Positions 60,486-64,000 of a DNA stretch of 64,000 bases are shown here, one piece after another. The notes beneath the pieces were generated by a model. It was not told the DNA's origin, did not search any database, and saw nothing but the letters and a program-made list of their open reading frames with translations. The stretch is from Caballeronia sp. M1242 (GTDB lineage: Bacteria; Pseudomonadota; Gammaproteobacteria; Burkholderiales; Burkholderiaceae): NCBI RefSeq assembly GCF_017220215.1, contig NZ_CP071129.1:310001-374000 (forward strand). Reading direction: 5' to 3'. A program made the position numbers and the translations under genes. Each line of letters starts with the position of its first letter. Position 1 is the stretch's first letter.

Positions 60486-62051
60486 TCAGAAGCGCGGCAG
60501 TTCGGGATGCGGCAGGAGGCCGCCGCGAATGTGCATCTTGCCGTATTCGGCGCAGCGCGCGCGCGTGGGAATCGCCTTGTCGGGATTGAGCAGGCGCAGC
60601 GGATCGAACGCGCGCTTGACCGCGTGAAACGCGTCGCGCTCTTCCGGCGAAAACTGCACGCACATCGAATTGATCTTCTCGATGCCCACGCCATGTTCGC
60701 CCGTCACCGTGCCGCCCAGTTCCACGCACGTTTCGAGAATGTCCGAACCGAACGCTTCCGCGCGATGCCATTCGTCGAGATCGTTGCCGTTGAAGAGAAT
60801 CAGCGGATGCATGTTGCCGTCGCCCGCATGGAACACGTTGATGCAGCGAAGCGCGTACTTCTTCTCCATCTCTTCGATGCGCGCGAGCAGCGGCCCGATG
60901 GCGCGGCGCGGCACCGTGCCGTCCATGCAGTAATAGTCGGGCGAAATGCGGCCTGCGGCGGGAAACGCGTTCTTGCGGCCGGACCAGAACTTGAGCCGCT
61001 CGGCTTCGGAGCGCGAAATCTGGATGCGCGTCGCGCCATGCTCGCGCAGCACGGCGGTCATGCGGACGATTTCCTCGGCGACTTCGTCGTAGGTGCCGTC
61101 GGATTCGCACAGCAAAATGGCGGCTGCGTCGAGATCGTAGCCGGCCTTGACGAATTCCTCGACGGCGCGCGTCGCGGGCTTGTCCATCATTTCGAGGCCG
61201 GCCGGGATGATGCCCGCCGCGATGATCGCCGCGACCGCGTTGCCGCCTTTCACCACGTCGTCGAAGCTCGCCATGATGACCTGGGCGGTCTGCGGCTTCG
61301 GAATCAGCTTGACGGTGACTTCGGTGACGACGGCGAACATGCCTTCGCTGCCGATCAGCACCGCGAGCAGGTCGAGCCCCGGCGCATCGGGCGCGAGCGA
61401 GCCGAATTCGACGATATCGCCTTCCATCGTCACGGCGCGCACGCGCAGCACGTTATGCACGGTGAGGCCGTATTTCAGGCAGTGCACGCCGCCTGAATTT
61501 TCGGAGACGTTGCCGCCGATGGTGCACGCGATCTGCGACGACGGGTCCGGCGCGTAGTACAGCCCGTAAGGCGCGGCGGCTTCCGAAATGGCGAGATTGC
61601 GCACGCCGGGCTGCACGGTGGCCGTGCGCGCGTACGAATCCACTTCGATGATGCGCCGAAAGCGCGCGAGCGACAGCACGATGCCGTGGCGAATCGGCAT
61701 GGCGCCGCCGGAGAGCCCGGTGCCCGCGCCGCGCGGCACGATCGGCACGCCGAGCCGCGCGCAGATCTGCACGACGCGCTGAACCTGCGCTTCGGTTTCG
61801 GGCAGCACGACCGCGAGCGGCAGACGCCGGTAGGCGGCGAGACCGTCGCATTCGTAGACGGACGTGTCCTCGTCGCGAAACAGCAGGCAATGCGTGGGCA
61901 GCACGGCCATCAGCGCCTGCACAACTTCGCGCTGACGCTCGGCGAGTTGTTCTTCCGTGAGCGCGGGCGCGTCCTCGTGCGGCAGATTCGGCGAGAATTC
62001 CGGCGCGGCGGCGTCGGAGAACTCGGGCTTGAGTTCGTCGGGTGCGTTCAT
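60486..62051 (-). CDS. glcD: Glycolate oxidase FAD-linked subunit GlcD
   Basis: A 521-residue flavoprotein. GVPIVPRGAGTGLSGGAMPI and CTIGGNVSENSGGVHCLKYG bind FAD. FHAGDGNMHPLILFNGND and TVTGEHGVGIEKI carry the catalytic His residues. The start at 62051 is chosen for a strong ribosome site (GGGAGGAGAC just before the ATG). The longer open frame upstream is not homologous. It oxidises glycolate to glyoxylate with GlcE and GlcF. Confidence 0.96.
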   Translation of the reverse strand: MNAPDELKPEFSDAAAPEFSPNLPHEDAPALTEEQLAERQREVVQALMAVLPTHCLLFRDEDTSVYECDGLAAYRRLPLAVVLPETEAQVQRVVQICARLGVPIVPRGAGTGLSGGAMPIRHGIVLSLARFRRIIEVDSYARTATVQPGVRNLAISEAAAPYGLYYAPDPSSQIACTIGGNVSENSGGVHCLKYGLTVHNVLRVRAVTMEGDIVEFGSLAPDAPGLDLLAVLIGSEGMFAVVTEVTVKLIPKPQTAQVIMASFDDVVKGGNAVAAIIAAGIIPAGLEMMDKPATRAVEEFVKAGYDLDAAAILLCESDGTYDEVAEEIVRMTAVLREHGATRIQISRSEAERLKFWSGRKNAFPAAGRISPDYYCMDGTVPRRAIGPLLARIEEMEKKYALRCINVFHAGDGNMHPLILFNGNDLDEWHRAEAFGSDILETCVELGGTVTGEHGVGIEKINSMCVQFSPEERDAFHAVKRAFDPLRLLNPDKAIPTRARCAEYGKMHIRGGLLPHPELPRF

Positions 62052-62173
62052 GTCTCCTCCCGGCGCCTGAACATGACGGCGCGTGTTCGATAAAAGTCTC
62101 TGACGCGGCGACACCCCATGTTGCGCGCTCGTGGCTTCTTCGTCCACCGGGCGCGCGGGATGCGGCGGCGCGG

Positions 62174-63589
62174 TTAGCGCGTGAACGCGAAGATCTTGCC
62201 CGGATTCATCAGGTTCTTGGAATCGAGCGCGTGCTTGATGGACCGCATCACGTCGATGCCGTCTTCGCCGTGCTCGTCGAGCATGAAGTCCATCTTGTGC
62301 AGCCCGACGCCGTGCTCGCCCGTGCACGTTCCGCCGACTTTCAGCGCGCGCTCGACGATGCGCCGGTTCAGGCGCTCCGCTTCGTCGCGTTCCTCGGGCT
62401 TCGCGGGATCGAGCAGCATCGCGACGTGGAAATTGCCGTCGCCGACGTGTCCGACGATCGGGCAGGGCAGCGACGAGCCGAGCAGGTCCTTCTCCGTCTC
62501 TTCGACGCATTCGGCCAGACGCGAGATCGGCACGCAGACGTCAGTCGTCACGGCGCGGCAGCCGGGCTTCAGTTGCAGCATCGCGAAATAGGCGTTGTGG
62601 CGCGCGGTCCACAGGCGGCTGCGGTCTTCGGGACGCGTCGCCCATTCGAAGTCCGTGCCGTGGTTCTGCGCCGTGATCTCCTGCACGGTCTGCGCCTGTT
62701 CCTTCACGCCCGCTTCGGTGCCGTGGAATTCGAAGAACAGCATCGGCGACTCGCGCAGCGTCAGATTCGAATGTCGATTGATGGCGCGCACCGCCAGCTT
62801 GTCGACGAACTCGACGCGGGCGATCGGCACGCCCATCTGGATCGTTTCGATGACGGCGCGCACGGCGTCGCCCATCGACGGGAACGCGCAGACGGCGGCC
62901 GAGATCGCTTCGGGCTGCGGATAGAGCCGCACCGTGATTTCGGTGATGACGCCGAGCGTGCCTTCGGAGCCGACGAAAAGCCGCGTCAGGTCGTAACCCG
63001 CCGACGATTTGCGGGCGCGCGTGCCGGTATGGATGACGCGGCCGTCGGCCAGCACGACGGTCAGCGCGAGGACGTTTTCGCGCATCGAGCCGTAGCGCAC
63101 GGCGTTCGTGCCCGAGGCGCGCGTCGCCGACATGCCGCCGATGCTCGCGTCCGCGCCGGGATCGATCGGAAAGAAGAGGCCGGTGTCCTTCAGCGCTCCG
63201 TTCAACTGCTTGCGGGAAATGCCGGGCTGCACGGTGGCGGTGAGGTCTTCGGCGTTGATCGAGACGACGCTGTTCATCTCCGACAAGTCGATGGACACGC
63301 CGCCTTGAACTGCGAGCAGATGCCCTTCGAGCGACGATCCGTTGCCGTACGGGATGATCGGCACGTCGTGCTCGGCGCACAGCCGGACGATGGCCTGGAC
63401 CTCTTCCGTGCTGCGCGCAAAGACGACGGCGTCAGGCAATTGCGGATCGAACGGGGATTCGTCGCGGCCGTGATGTTCGCGCACGGCCTGGCTCGTGCTG
63501 ACGCGCTCGGCGAAGTGTTGCTTGAGCGCGTCGAGCAGGGCGGCGGGAAACGGCCGGCGGATGGCATGCGGCAAGGCGGGATGGTTCAC
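62174..63589 (-). CDS. D-lactate dehydrogenase-like FAD-binding oxidase
   Basis: A 471-residue flavoprotein of the FAD-linked oxidase C-terminal family, like mitochondrial LDHD and bacterial D-2-hydroxyacid dehydrogenases. FAD-binding: VPIIPYGNGSSLEGHLL and ASIGGMSATRASGTNAVRYG. Catalytic: GHVGDGNFHVAMLLD and GTCTGEHGVGLHKMDFM. It is the first gene on this strand before glcDEF, so it probably oxidises another 2-hydroxyacid in the same pathway. The exact substrate is not visible. Confidence 0.9.
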   Translation of the reverse strand: MNHPALPHAIRRPFPAALLDALKQHFAERVSTSQAVREHHGRDESPFDPQLPDAVVFARSTEEVQAIVRLCAEHDVPIIPYGNGSSLEGHLLAVQGGVSIDLSEMNSVVSINAEDLTATVQPGISRKQLNGALKDTGLFFPIDPGADASIGGMSATRASGTNAVRYGSMRENVLALTVVLADGRVIHTGTRARKSSAGYDLTRLFVGSEGTLGVITEITVRLYPQPEAISAAVCAFPSMGDAVRAVIETIQMGVPIARVEFVDKLAVRAINRHSNLTLRESPMLFFEFHGTEAGVKEQAQTVQEITAQNHGTDFEWATRPEDRSRLWTARHNAYFAMLQLKPGCRAVTTDVCVPISRLAECVEETEKDLLGSSLPCPIVGHVGDGNFHVAMLLDPAKPEERDEAERLNRRIVERALKVGGTCTGEHGVGLHKMDFMLDEHGEDGIDVMRSIKHALDSKNLMNPGKIFAFTR

Positions 63590-63731
63590 GGGCGTCTCCA
63601 GCGGATTTTTGTCGATTTCGTGCTTCGGGCGGCATGCGTGCTGTTTGTCGGTTGCACGGCAGGGCGCCGTCTTATTTTACGCGCGGGACGCTCGCGGCGC
63701 GCGGCGTCGCGGGTAAGCGAGGGGCGCTGCC

Positions 63732-63737
63732 TATAAT
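63732..63737 (+). promoter_or_regulatory. TATAAT -10 element before the adenosyltransferase gene
   Basis: TATAAT at 63732-63737 is a consensus -10 placed 53 bp before the ATG at 63790. I see no good -35 at 17 bp. Confidence 0.5.
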
Positions 63738-63789
63738 GCTTCGGCGGCTTTTCGGCGCATTTTGGATTCTGGATGACACAGGAGCAGTG

Positions 63790-64000
63790 ATGGGTAACCG
63801 CCTCAGCAAGATCGCGACGCGCACCGGCGACGATGGCACCACCGGACTCGGCGATGGCCGCCGCGTGTCGAAAGACGATGCGCGCATTGCGGCGATCGGC
63901 GATGTCGATGAACTGAATTCTTCGTTGGGCGTATTGCTGTGCGAGGCTTTACCGCCGGATGTGCGTCATGCGCTCACGCAGATTCAGAACGATTTGTTCG
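63790..64000 (+). CDS. PduO-type ATP:cob(I)alamin adenosyltransferase, N-terminal part (cut by window end)
   Basis: The first 70 residues are present. MGNRLSKIATRTGDDGTTGL is the PduO/MMAB-type N-terminal motif that binds ATP, and IAAIGDVDELNSSLGVLLCE is the next signature. It transfers adenosyl to cob(I)alamin to make the cofactor of B12-dependent enzymes. The rest lies beyond position 64000. GGAG lies 7-8 bases before the start. Confidence 0.92.
   Translation, partial: MGNRLSKIATRTGDDGTTGLGDGRRVSKDDARIAAIGDVDELNSSLGVLLCEALPPDVRHALTQIQNDLF

Noticed and set aside
60486..62510. A GlcD start 150 codons further upstream
   Set aside because: The extension overlaps the next gene, is not GlcD-like, and a strong ribosome site precedes the ATG at 62051.

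Overview
The window is about 64 kb of GC-rich, gene-dense chromosomal DNA from a betaproteobacterium of the Burkholderiaceae, most like the Paraburkholderia/Caballeronia/Burkholderia group. This rests on the gene set, not a database search: gltIJKL beside an NAD-type glutamate dehydrogenase, rplM-rpsI-erpA, ruvC-ruvA-ruvB, purH-fis-dusB, a three-gene pnt transhydrogenase, secF-secD-yajC-tgt-queA, recG-oxyR, and a lactate-dehydrogenase-like gene followed by glcDEF. Nearly everything is core housekeeping. I see no phage, insertion sequence, CRISPR array, toxin cluster, tRNA or recognisable riboswitch.

Layout. 0-3 kb: a small membrane protein, an NNP-type MFS transporter and a HypT/YjiE-like LysR regulator. 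3-8.6 kb: gdhA, the glutamate/aspartate ABC importer gltI-gltJ-gltK-gltL, and a class II glutamine amidotransferase. 8.8-13.7 kb: pyrC, a DUF3025 gene, RNase P RNA (rnpB), an OsmC-family protein, a candidate small RNA with an anti-Shine-Dalgarno loop, rplM-rpsI and erpA. 13.7-20.7 kb: anmK, tyrS-dtd-gpmB, an MpaB/DUF2236 protein and ruvCAB. 20.7-28 kb: purH, fis-dusB, ubiH-like, pepP-like and a THUMP-type RNA methyltransferase. 28-32 kb: an unrecognised four-helix membrane protein of less GC-rich composition, then pntAa-pntAb-pntB. 32-36.3 kb: nudJ-mnmA, a TetR regulator and a secreted esterase joined by shared operator-like palindromes, and a GST. 36.5-42.6 kb: pqiA1-pqiA2-pqiB-pqiC, then cytochrome b561 with two YceI proteins. 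42.6-48.6 kb: secF, secD, yajC, tgt, queA. 48.6-56.2 kb: recG, oxyR, a DUF805 protein, katA flanked by two small ORFs, dps, ubiA and a decayed FkbM-type methyltransferase fragment. 56.4-64 kb: proC, the YggS-family PLP protein, glcF, glcE, glcD, a D-lactate-dehydrogenase-like flavoprotein, and the start of a PduO-type cobalamin adenosyltransferase cut by the window edge.

Working links. GdhA and GltIJKL connect glutamate uptake with its deamination. OxyR, KatA and Dps form an oxidative-stress neighbourhood next to recG. The Pqi proteins look like a cell-envelope lipid-transport system. SecDF-YajC drives late protein export, and Tgt-QueA make queuosine. GlcDEF plus the linked flavoprotein oxidise 2-hydroxyacids.

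No large undescribed system is evident. The best leads are small: the sRNA at 11925-12013, the shared palindromes around the TetR/esterase pair, two unannotated small ORFs flanking katA, the orphan membrane protein at 28100, and the methyltransferase relic after ubiA.
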